NCBI GenBank assembly: GCA_947478525.1 | Contig: CANJVU010000025.1 | Coordinates: 1-35,823, forward strand | Reading direction: 5' to 3' | DNA: 35,823 nucleotides | DNA from: Thiotrichales bacterium | GTDB lineage: Bacteria > Pseudomonadota > Gammaproteobacteria > Francisellales > CACEW01 | Shown: positions 19,233-27,107 of the stretch, piece by piece | Position numbering within the stretch: position 1 is the stretch's first letter | Layout: the number at the start of each line of letters is the position of its first letter | The notes under the pieces: generated by a model | Told to the model about the DNA's origin: nothing | Databases searched by the model: none | The model's input: the letters and a program-made list of their open reading frames with translations, nothing else | Made by a program: the position numbers and the translations under genes

Positions 19233-22200
19233 AAGATCAAGATATATCATCTTTTCTTCTTCAAATAAGCTTGGTATGTGTTTAATAAGCAAAGGTTCCA
19301 GTTGCTGTGTGGTTAAAGTAGGGTCTTGTTCTAAAAGCACTGTCGCGATATCAAACATCGCTTTTGAGGCCAATAATTTTTCATGCTCTTCTCTTGCTCG
19401 GATTAGCCCACTCTCAGATCCGCTAGCAAGACCGATTAAAGACAAAAACGAATGCCCCCATCCTCCATCGAGCGTCCATAAATTCCCTTTACTGAGAGTC
19501 TTTAGGGTTACATTATTTTCATCACACATTTTTTTTGATAGTTCTTCTTGCTGTTTAGCTCTTAGAGTTTGGGCTTTAATTTTTTCGTGCTCCATTTTTA
19601 AGGTACCCTTTTCTAAAGCTGCTATCAAATTTTGTGTTGAACTTCGTGCTTGTTGTTCCAATATTCCTTTATTTGAATAAGCATGGCTAAAATCTAGAGC
19701 TTTACTGCATCTACGCCTGATTTCCTTGTCTTCCCTTTCACTAATGGCGTCCAGCTCTTCAGAAGAAGGAGGTTTCAATCTTGTTCTTGTTTCCGTTTCA
19801 CATACCATGCTTTTTTTACAAAAAGGTGTTTGGCTACTAGGGCTCAAAGAGTGGGCAAGCGCAATATCTCGAGCATAATCTGGTGACTCTATGTCAAATC
19901 CCAGTTTATCAATGCGAACCGGTGTGGATCGATGGGGTGCAGCTTTTGAAGCGGCAGCTGCTGGATACGAAAAAGAAGTAGCGACTTCTATTGTTCTTTG
20001 CATACCTGCAGGAGCGTAAGAAGAGGAACTTAAATCTTCTGCTGCCACTGGCTTTATTTTAAAAATTGGTGTTACCTTAATAGGAGGATGTAAAACAGCT
20101 ATCACAAAAGATGCGCGACCGCTTGCGGCTGCCGCATGCTCTTTTTCTCTTGCTGCCAGTGGAGCAAAAGCTGCAGAAGCTGCTTTAGGCTCCAAAGTAG
20201 TTGAAGAGTCTTGTTCTTGCAACGAACCAGCGCCGGTTCCTCCAGTGCTCATTAAGTCTGCATGTTCACGAGCTCTTTTTGCTAAATTAAGTGCATCAGC
20301 ATAGTCAAGTCCATCTTCTACAACATTTTGAATTACAGCTGTACGTTCAGATAAAGCGAACTCTTTTCCTTTTTCATGGCGCTGTATATCAGATTTAAGC
20401 TCTTCTTTTCTCGATTTTAACCTGCTAATCTTAGACTCTGTTTCTGAGAATGTACTATAAGCCTCACCGTATTTTTTATAAGCCTTATATAAATTTCCCT
20501 CTTGATTTAATGAGTACGCTTCCCATAATGGATTTAATACTTTTCCATAACGTTCAGGCAAAGCTGGCGCAATATCGAGTTCGGCATCTATAGCCGCTAA
20601 CTCTTCATGGCAGGATGATAACGCATCATCATGATCGGCAATATAACCTTCTAATCTTGCAATTCTTGCATTTGCAGATTTTTGATCTTCTGTCATCAGT
20701 GCTGCAGCTTCCACGGCGATAGCAACATCGTCGTCACTAGGCAGTCCAGTTTCTTCACTTCGCGTATCAGGGTTCACTATGGGAGGTGTTGATTTAAAAG
20801 GTACCGTACTTGCAGCTGAAGAAGTTGTAGTGACAGTGGTTGAATTAGGTTTAGCTCCAGTTTCTGATGGCGTTGAAACAGAGGTTACTGGTTTTTTAGG
20901 TGCTGGTTCTTCTGTTATGAAACTCGCTACCGAATTTGCATATTGACTAACCTGTCTTATTGTACGAGATATGGCATCAACAGAGTCATCAACAATTGTG
21001 AAACCCTTCTCCAATTCATCCAGTCCTGTAGCAATGCCTTTAGCAAAGATCGCGCTATCTAGACAATCTCCCGCCTCTGCATAAAGCCCCATTTCATGCA
21101 GTTTAGCGAACTGATCAAGTCCTTTATCTCCAGTATTGTGCATGGAAGATGCAGCAGCTTTGACAGCAGCATGTGTAACTGGCGAAATTTTAAATGGTTG
21201 CACAAGGGTAGCATCAGCTGCTTTTACTCCCATATTTACAGCATCCGCGCCAACTGACGTAACCAGATTTATCCCATCGCCAATAATTTCTTTAGCTTTT
21301 TCGGCAGTTTTTGCAGCAAACACAGGTAATAAAAAAAAAGCGACTTGATCTGCAAGCTCATCGGCATGAGCGTCATATCTACCACCATTACTATCTAAAT
21401 AGGCAAGATAGTCTTTATAACGATCCTCGGCTAAGTACTTAGCTGCGGGTGCAAGAATTTCTGCCCCTTTGAAAAAAATCTTAGCTATACCAAGTCCTGA
21501 GAGATCTAAACATTTTTCAAATACTTTACTTTTACCATGAGCCAAAGCAACTTTTTTGACTACTTTTGGCATTGAAGTAATTTCTCCATGCCTGTCTGTT
21601 TTATCAATTTCTCTTAATACTTTAAATAAGGTGGCTGATTTTTTATCTAGCACAACTTTCTCTAGAATATTAAAAGCAGTTTCTCCAAGAGCCTCTCTGG
21701 CTAAGTTTTGATCAATCTTGGGCTCATCAAGAGAAGATAGCGACAGCCCCGACTTCGTCACGGATTCTTGCGCTGCAGCAGCGACCTGCTTATCAGTGGC
21801 ACTTGCCTCATCAGCAAAGATAGCGTCTATCGGTGACATTTGATCAAATAATACCGCACCTGTACCAGAAGGAATCTCTGGCACAACCTGCATGGAAGGC
21901 TTCGAGTCAGCTTCAGCTATAGCAACGAGTATATAATCTTTTTTACTTATCGGAGAATCAACATGAATTTCTCCAGCATCAACCGGTTGTTCGTGTTGTT
22001 CTTCCGCCGGCATTGGATTCTCTGCAGCTGGAGCAATCTGTTCGTGGTGCGCTTCCTCTGGCACATCGTCACCTTCATCTGCAGCGGCAGGCATATGGTC
22101 CTCTTCGACTACGGAGGAGTCCACATAAGCTCCTTCAGTCTGAGCAGAGGGTTCATGGCGTTCTCCATCTGATACTAGGTCATCTTCGGCATATTTTTTA

Positions 22201-24662
22201 GATGTACTTTTCCTACTAAATTCAGCATCTCTTCGAGATTGGTACTCTTTTAACTTAATTAATTCAGCCACCACCATAGCAACATCATCAAGCGTTTTAT
22301 CTCCTTGAGATTGAAGTTCTTGTACTTTAAGCTGAATCGCTTGAAGCTGAAGTTTATGATATTTTTGCTCAGCCATTACCATAGCCATATTATTAAGAGT
22401 TTTATCTGGTATCTTTAATCCCCAACGTTTTGCCCTAGCACTTATTTCATCAGCATCAGCTTTAAGCGTTTTTAGAGTATCTTTATCTGGTTTTGGTAAT
22501 AAATCTTCAGCAGTTACTTCTAATCCCATAGCTCTTTTGAATATAAGGATTTCAGCACCACACCTTGCGTTTAGCTTAAGCGTCTCTGTCTCTGTCAATT
22601 GTAGAGGTCTTTTATTTATCACAAAAGCTTCTCTTGATGTTAATGATTTTCCATCTATATATTTTTGCTTTATGGTCTCAAAAGCACCATCTGCCAAGTG
22701 ATCTTCATAAGCATGAACACTACCAGAAAGCGCAGTGCTTACCAAATTTTCTGGCTGCAAGGTTTCCTCAACAGCCTCACCAACCCCTGTAAAGGCTTCT
22801 TTAAGTCCTTTTTTTCCTACATTAGAAAAAACTTTTCTAACAACTGCACTTTTTGTACTAGAAATAACACTTCCAGTGGCGCCTGTCATCGCTTTTCCAG
22901 CGCCCGATGCTAAGCCTTGTTCTGCTAACTTAGATCCAGTTTGTACAAAACCCGCTATATTTTTTTGCATCTGCTTGACAATTGGAGTTTGACCACCATA
23001 AGCGCCTGCCAGCAACTGTAGCGCCGGATCGTTTTTTGCGCTTTCTACAACTTTAGCCATTGTTGATTTGACGCCTGATGCAGCTGACTTCAAGCCCATA
23101 TCAGCAAGAGGCATTACACTCGATACTGCCGCATTCAGTCCTACTTCTCCCAAAGAAGGTAGAGCGGCTCTAAAGAGTTGCTCTTTAGTAGTTGGGAGCG
23201 TATGATTTCTTTCCCAGGTTAATTTTAAAACAGCTCTTTTACACGCCTCTGTTAATTCGAACGGTTCAGGAAGTGTCGCCAAAGCTGTTGTGATGTCAGT
23301 AAAAAAAGGGAATTCTGTAGGTAAAGCAGTCTCTATAATGCAATCTATTGCTATGATATTTGTGGCGTGACAAACACAGTATCCTGCAAGATTACGTAGC
23401 GCTTGAGGTGCTGCTATAATAGCAGCAATCATTTGAGCTTGGGTTTGCCCAACCATTGGCTTCATGGGCATATAGTGATTCCCATGTTCATAATACAATA
23501 CTAATGGCTCACCCGTTAGTATTGTTGCATTAAAATCATGATCAAACCTCTGTGGAGCATGGTGCTCTGCAAGCGTAATTATGGGGCGATTTAAGTGTAT
23601 TGCTAACGCTTGAACCTCCAATGCTCCACCCCAGGTTCCCTCCTGAGCCATTAATGTGAAATATTCATCCGCGTCTTCAGGTGCTACAGGACCTCCTGCA
23701 GTCATAACACCATTTTCATAATCATCAAACCATCCTTCAGGAAGATTTGCTTGATTAGCGCCGAGAGTATCTACTGCTTGCTGGCGCAAAACTTCGGTTG
23801 AAACTCTTGCTGCTTCAGGTAGTGCCTCTCTTACCGCATGAAATAAGCAATTTCCATCCCCTGGCGTATCAACTAAACGACCCAGCAGCTCTATCTCGGT
23901 TTTTGTTTTCCAACAACGGAATGGATAAAGATAGACATTGTTACCCTCTAAAGCCTCTGTTTGAAGCGCATTTTGGGTGGTCAACAACCGAATACGGTAT
24001 TCTGTCACGTTCTCAGTTAAAATATTACTTACTCCTGATACACTACTTCCAGCAAAGTTTACAATAGTACTCGATCCAGCCTGAGCGAGTCCTTTTACAA
24101 TAAAGCCAGCCTCTCTCACCCCAGGTATTAAAGCTTGAGCAGCGCCTTCAATACCGCCCCGTATAGACTGTTTAAGGACACCACCAAGCGTCATTTGACT
24201 ACTAGGAGTTGCCCATGAATGTGCCATTACTTTCAAGCCAGAATTAATCAAAGCCGTTGCTGGTACTGCCGCAGTACCAGCACTCCAATATGCCAATGTT
24301 AGGCCTCCTGCTAACTGGGCTGCTCCAGTAGCAAATCCAAGGACATTAGACAAACCACCGCCTGCAACACACAAATTAATTTCAATAACCTGTCCCTGGT
24401 AACTTAAAAAACAATTTTGCTCAAGGAAACTTTGGAGTTGTTTGAAGTACAAATCGCTTTGCCCCAAAAGATTTTGTGGGATATTCTTAAGTGAAATGGT
24501 TTCAGTGGAGGAACCATCAGCGTGAATAATTTCGCCTTTTACTTGCGCGTGTGAATCAACATATATTCTTAACTGAGCACCATCAAACCAGGGTTGCTCT
24601 TTTAAAACAACGTTTGTAGATTTATCAATAACAGAACGGGTTGTTTCCAAGGTACCTTGCAT
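19224..24662 (-). CDS. Giant OTU-domain cysteine protease, probable secreted effector
   Basis: 1812 residues. Residues about 262-400 form an OTU deubiquitinase-like domain: D269 and C272 in TPGDGNCLFHAVREAL, the core GTWGGALEVQALAIHL (342-357), and H396 in YYEHGNHYMPMKP, so a complete Asp-Cys-His triad. Upstream (100-215) are Gly/Ala-rich hydrophobic segments that may insert in membranes. Then come helical segments (500-720), a 35-residue internal repeat (753-810), an acidic linker (825-905), Ser/Thr/Pro-rich linker (1255-1310), coiled-coil-like stretches (1325-1365, 1400-1440, 1665-1715), and a tail SLFEEEKMIYLDLTA resembling a Dot/Icm E-block signal. No Sec signal. ATG 24662 has GGAG 8 bases upstream. 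Lower GC and different base use than neighbours suggest acquisition. Specificity for ubiquitin and secretion route are inference. Confidence 0.85.
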   Translation of the reverse strand: MQGTLETTRSVIDKSTNVVLKEQPWFDGAQLRIYVDSHAQVKGEIIHADGSSTETISLKNIPQNLLGQSDLYFKQLQSFLEQNCFLSYQGQVIEINLCVAGGGLSNVLGFATGAAQLAGGLTLAYWSAGTAAVPATALINSGLKVMAHSWATPSSQMTLGGVLKQSIRGGIEGAAQALIPGVREAGFIVKGLAQAGSSTIVNFAGSSVSGVSNILTENVTEYRIRLLTTQNALQTEALEGNNVYLYPFRCWKTKTEIELLGRLVDTPGDGNCLFHAVREALPEAARVSTEVLRQQAVDTLGANQANLPEGWFDDYENGVMTAGGPVAPEDADEYFTLMAQEGTWGGALEVQALAIHLNRPIITLAEHHAPQRFDHDFNATILTGEPLVLYYEHGNHYMPMKPMVGQTQAQMIAAIIAAPQALRNLAGYCVCHATNIIAIDCIIETALPTEFPFFTDITTALATLPEPFELTEACKRAVLKLTWERNHTLPTTKEQLFRAALPSLGEVGLNAAVSSVMPLADMGLKSAASGVKSTMAKVVESAKNDPALQLLAGAYGGQTPIVKQMQKNIAGFVQTGSKLAEQGLASGAGKAMTGATGSVISSTKSAVVRKVFSNVGKKGLKEAFTGVGEAVEETLQPENLVSTALSGSVHAYEDHLADGAFETIKQKYIDGKSLTSREAFVINKRPLQLTETETLKLNARCGAEILIFKRAMGLEVTAEDLLPKPDKDTLKTLKADADEISARAKRWGLKIPDKTLNNMAMVMAEQKYHKLQLQAIQLKVQELQSQGDKTLDDVAMVVAELIKLKEYQSRRDAEFSRKSTSKKYAEDDLVSDGERHEPSAQTEGAYVDSSVVEEDHMPAAADEGDDVPEEAHHEQIAPAAENPMPAEEQHEQPVDAGEIHVDSPISKKDYILVAIAEADSKPSMQVVPEIPSGTGAVLFDQMSPIDAIFADEASATDKQVAAAAQESVTKSGLSLSSLDEPKIDQNLAREALGETAFNILEKVVLDKKSATLFKVLREIDKTDRHGEITSMPKVVKKVALAHGKSKVFEKCLDLSGLGIAKIFFKGAEILAPAAKYLAEDRYKDYLAYLDSNGGRYDAHADELADQVAFFLLPVFAAKTAEKAKEIIGDGINLVTSVGADAVNMGVKAADATLVQPFKISPVTHAAVKAAASSMHNTGDKGLDQFAKLHEMGLYAEAGDCLDSAIFAKGIATGLDELEKGFTIVDDSVDAISRTIRQVSQYANSVASFITEEPAPKKPVTSVSTPSETGAKPNSTTVTTTSSAASTVPFKSTPPIVNPDTRSEETGLPSDDDVAIAVEAAALMTEDQKSANARIARLEGYIADHDDALSSCHEELAAIDAELDIAPALPERYGKVLNPLWEAYSLNQEGNLYKAYKKYGEAYSTFSETESKISRLKSRKEELKSDIQRHEKGKEFALSERTAVIQNVVEDGLDYADALNLAKRAREHADLMSTGGTGAGSLQEQDSSTTLEPKAASAAFAPLAAREKEHAAAASGRASFVIAVLHPPIKVTPIFKIKPVAAEDLSSSSYAPAGMQRTIEVATSFSYPAAAASKAAPHRSTPVRIDKLGFDIESPDYARDIALAHSLSPSSQTPFCKKSMVCETETRTRLKPPSSEELDAISEREDKEIRRRCSKALDFSHAYSNKGILEQQARSSTQNLIAALEKGTLKMEHEKIKAQTLRAKQQEELSKKMCDENNVTLKTLSKGNLWTLDGGWGHSFLSLIGLASGSESGLIRAREEHEKLLASKAMFDIATVLLEQDPTLTTQQLEPLLIKHIPSLFEEEKMIYLDLTA

Positions 24663-24707
24663 AATAATCTCCGTAAGTTAAGTTTTGAGTGCGGTGGTAA
24701 ATGTCTG

Positions 24708-24935
24708 ATGAGTAAAGTAAAACAGCTATGCCATGGTAGTAGATCACATCAAGAATTATGCTGTCAATCTGACACAGTGGGTGTATTCATCTGCGCTATA
24801 CCATCGCAGGCCATTGAAAATAACGCACTTAGCATTGAGCAAGTTACTTATATTATTGAAGGTAAACGTGCTCTAGGATTACCGCTACGCCGCACTTGCG
24901 CCGATAAAGGTGGATATTGGCAAGTGGTGAATTAA
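24708..24935 (+). CDS. Small hypothetical protein, divergent from the OTU gene
   Basis: 75 codons from ATG 24708 (MSKVKQLCHGSRSHQE to RRTCADKGGYWQVVN). I do not recognise it. The N-terminal half has three cysteines and a hydrophobic TVGVFICAI; the middle SIEQVTYIIEGKRALGLPLRR is helix-like and basic. A weak GGTGG lies 11 bases upstream. The frame can be extended to a TTG at 24657, but that would run through the OTU gene's ribosome site. It shares the 45-base divergent gap with the OTU gene. It could be a small regulator, a remnant, or not a gene. Confidence 0.4.
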   Translation: MSKVKQLCHGSRSHQELCCQSDTVGVFICAIPSQAIENNALSIEQVTYIIEGKRALGLPLRRTCADKGGYWQVVN

Positions 24936-24955
24936 CTGGAAGCTTATGCCCGCAT

Positions 24956-25054
24956 CCCAATTTAAAATCAGAATACCTTGCTGATCGCGAGTTCCGCAGG
25001 CGCAGCCGAGGACTTGTTTGAGCAGGCAGTAAGGTATTCTGATTTTAAATTAGG
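24956..25054. mobile_element. MITE-like palindromic element, 99 bp
   Basis: Two 28-base arms, 24956-24983 and 25027-25054, are inverted repeats with only two mismatches (21 consecutive bases perfect, core AATTTAAAATCAGAATACCT). The 43-base interior is GC-rich and unlike the AT-rich arms. An AT dinucleotide flanks both ends (24954-24955 and 25055-25056), which may be a target duplication or chance. No ORF inside. Structure fits a miniature inverted-repeat element; a large RNA hairpin acting as a terminator is the alternative. Confidence 0.6.
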
Positions 25055-25097
25055 ATATGAGGGTTATGTATCACCTGATGTAACCAGCACGTGAGTG

Positions 25098-25106
25098 TGG
25101 TAAAAT
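25098..25106 (+). promoter_or_regulatory. Extended -10 promoter of trhO
   Basis: TGGTAAAAT (25098-25106): TAAAAT with an upstream TGn. No convincing -35. The surrounding block GAGTGTGGTANAATGC is shared with 2921-2936. It overlaps an in-frame ATG at 25105, supporting the later start at 25138. Confidence 0.55.
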
Positions 25107-25137
25107 GCGCGCACTTAATTGTGCGGAGGTATGCTAC

Positions 25138-25863
25138 ATGACCCAACAACCCTCGGTAGTAAACATTGCGGGATATCATTTTGTAACGCTTTATAATACT
25201 CACTCCATGCAGCTTGAGCTGAGTGAACTGTGCGCTGAATTAACCTTAAAAGGCTCGATTGTGTTGAGTCAAGAGGGTATTAATTTGATGCTGGCAGGCA
25301 GCGAAGCCTCGATTGATCAGTTCCGCAAAATCTTGACTGCCAACACCCGTTTTAAAGACATGACTTTCAAGCGCAGCTTATCTGAAACTCTGCCCTTTCA
25401 AAAATTATTGGTAAAAATTAAATCCCATTTGGTACCGGGTATGCCAGAGATTCGTCCCGATCGTGGTGATGTGGCGCCTAACTTATCTCCCTTAGAATTA
25501 AAACAATGGTATGACGAAGGCAGGGAGTTTGTGATTATTGATACCCGCAACGATTATGAATTTGATTATGGTACATTTGATCATGCGTTGAATTTAAAGT
25601 TGAATCAATTTGGCGAATTGCCAGAGAAGTTGAGCATGCTGGATGATTCGATTAAAAATAAGCCGGTGGTGATGTTTTGCACCGGTGGTATTCGCTGTGA
25701 AAAAGCCGCTCCAATGGCGCAGAAGCTAGGTTTTAAGAATGTTTATCAGCTGGAAGGCGGCATTCTCAATTACTTTGAACGCTGTGGCAATTCACACTAT
25801 CAAGGTAATTGTTTTGTGTTTGATGAGCGTAGGGCGCTGGACAATAGCTTGAAAAATGTATAA
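25138..25863 (+). CDS. trhO: tRNA uridine(34) hydroxylase, rhodanese family (TrhO/YceA, UPF0176)
   Basis: Oxygen-dependent hydroxylation of uridine 34 in the tRNA wobble position, the first step to 5-methoxyuridine and cmo5U. I chose ATG 25138 (241 residues) because GGAGG (25125-25129) lies 8 bases upstream; an earlier ATG sits in the -10 box. Visible: an N-terminal acylphosphatase-like domain (ELTLKGSIVLSQEGINLMLAG, only its start quoted as LKGSIVLSQEGIN) and a rhodanese domain with IIDTRNDYEFDYGTF and the active-site loop MFCTGGIRCEKA, whose first cysteine is catalytic. E. coli TrhO is 350 residues; the C-terminal extension is short here. Confidence 0.9.
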   Translation: MTQQPSVVNIAGYHFVTLYNTHSMQLELSELCAELTLKGSIVLSQEGINLMLAGSEASIDQFRKILTANTRFKDMTFKRSLSETLPFQKLLVKIKSHLVPGMPEIRPDRGDVAPNLSPLELKQWYDEGREFVIIDTRNDYEFDYGTFDHALNLKLNQFGELPEKLSMLDDSIKNKPVVMFCTGGIRCEKAAPMAQKLGFKNVYQLEGGILNYFERCGNSHYQGNCFVFDERRALDNSLKNV

Positions 25864-25877
25864 TAAAAGTATATAAT
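25849..25877 (+). promoter_or_regulatory. Strong promoter of the RND efflux operon
   Basis: TTGAAA (25849-25854), exactly 17-base spacer, perfect TATAAT (25872-25877). It begins inside the last codons of trhO. Expected start near 25884, about 29 bases before the first ATG. Confidence 0.7.
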
Positions 25878-25912
25878 ATAAAAACAAAAATAATTAAGAT
25901 ATAAAAATATAA

Positions 25913-27031
25913 ATGATGATGAGAGCGTTTCGATCAAATAAAGTGGTTATCGCAATTCTGCTGCTGCTGGTTGCGGGTGCGGCGGGTACCTTATTTGCTG
26001 CCAACCACGCGCCGGCACAAAAAATCGATACTCAACGCGCAGTGGTGGATGTGATCACTTCCACGGCTCAGATGGTCAATGTGCCGGAGGTATTGACAGC
26101 AGTAGGTCACATGCGAGCCATTCAATCCGTCGATTTAAGTTTTGATGTGAGTGGTCATATCACCAAAATTATTGCTCAAAGTGGTCATCGGGTGAATAAG
26201 GGCGATCCGATCGCGCAATTAGATGATCAATCTGACGCAGCACAATTAACTTCACTGCAGGCCGATTATAATCTGGCAAAATCCACTTATGATCGTACCT
26301 TAAAACTAAAACAGTACGGTGGCGTTTCGGCACAGCAACTGGATCAAAATAACGCGGCCATGGTTGCCGCACAGGCGGCGGTGCAGCAGCAGCAGGTCTT
26401 GATCAGTGAGAAAACACTGGTTGCGCCTTTTTCAGGGGTATTAGGGGACTTCCAATACAGCGAAGGTGCTTATGTGGCGGCAGGCACTTCTATTGTACAG
26501 TTGGTGCAAGAAGCGCCATTGATGGTTGAGTACAGCGTTTCCACTGACCAACGTTCGCGTTTGGAAGTGGGTCAGGATGTTTCCGTAGTCAGTGGTGCTT
26601 ACCCAGATAAAACGTTCCATGGTATTTTGAATTATATCTCGCCTGATGTTGATCGTGCGACGGGGACTTTGTTGTTGCAGGCCAAAGTCGATAACGATGA
26701 CTATCTGTTGTTGCCAGGGATGTTTGTTAACGTGACGCAGACGTTAAATCAAAACCGTCAACTATTGATGATCCCCGATATTGCACTAATGACCGATATT
26801 CAAGGTCAGTACGTTTATCAAGTGACTGGCAATAACGTCGAAAAAGTCTATGTTAAAGTGGGCTTGATCGTGCGTGATTTGGCCGAAATAAAATCTGGGT
26901 TATCGGCAGGTGACACGGTGGTGGTTGCCGGTCAGCAAAAATTAATGGCCGGTGATGGTGTTAATGTGATCGATACTCAGGTGATTGTAACGCCAAAAGT
27001 GACGACGGTTGTACCTGTGGTTCATTCCTGA
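25913..27031 (+). CDS. RND efflux periplasmic adaptor (membrane fusion protein)
   Basis: HlyD/AcrA-type adaptor that bridges an RND pump and an outer-membrane channel. 372 residues. An N-terminal hydrophobic anchor (VVIAILLLLVAGAAGTLFAA, residues 10-29) is followed by the split lipoyl domain (SFDVSGHITKIIAQSGHRV and LVAPFSGVLGDFQYSEGAYV), a short coiled-coil hairpin (about 100-155) and beta-barrel and proximal domains. No lipobox cysteine, so it is membrane-anchored rather than lipidated. There are three consecutive ATG codons (25913, 25916, 25919) and no clear Shine-Dalgarno, so the exact start is uncertain by two residues. The permease gene follows after 76 bases. No outer-membrane partner is in the window. 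Confidence 0.92.
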   Translation: MMMRAFRSNKVVIAILLLLVAGAAGTLFAANHAPAQKIDTQRAVVDVITSTAQMVNVPEVLTAVGHMRAIQSVDLSFDVSGHITKIIAQSGHRVNKGDPIAQLDDQSDAAQLTSLQADYNLAKSTYDRTLKLKQYGGVSAQQLDQNNAAMVAAQAAVQQQQVLISEKTLVAPFSGVLGDFQYSEGAYVAAGTSIVQLVQEAPLMVEYSVSTDQRSRLEVGQDVSVVSGAYPDKTFHGILNYISPDVDRATGTLLLQAKVDNDDYLLLPGMFVNVTQTLNQNRQLLMIPDIALMTDIQGQYVYQVTGNNVEKVYVKVGLIVRDLAEIKSGLSAGDTVVVAGQQKLMAGDGVNVIDTQVIVTPKVTTVVPVVHS

Positions 27032-27066
27032 CGCAATCATCTCCTGTCGCACAAACGCCTAAACTA

Positions 27067-27089
27067 GGCTATATTATCCAATAATAGCC
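27067..27089 (+). other. Short hairpin between adaptor and permease genes
   Basis: GGCTAT (27067-27072) pairs with ATAGCC (27084-27089) around an 11-base AT-rich loop. No T-run follows, so it is more likely an RNA-stability or attenuation element than a terminator. Confidence 0.35.
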
Positions 27090-27107
27090 CGTTAACGTCG
27101 TTATCCT

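Noticed and set aside
19276..24067. Plus-strand frames inside the OTU gene (for example 19276-19680, 23798-24067)
   Set aside because: They are antisense shadows of the 1812-codon gene with no ribosome sites and no recognisable domains.
24600..24800. PmrA- or CpxR-type effector promoter boxes upstream of the OTU gene
   Set aside because: CTTAACTTA and GTAAAGTAAA occur but lack the spacing of the known boxes, so no regulator can be named.
25105..25137. Earlier ATG 25105 as start of trhO
   Set aside because: It lies in the -10 box; GGAGG at 25125-25129 points to ATG 25138.
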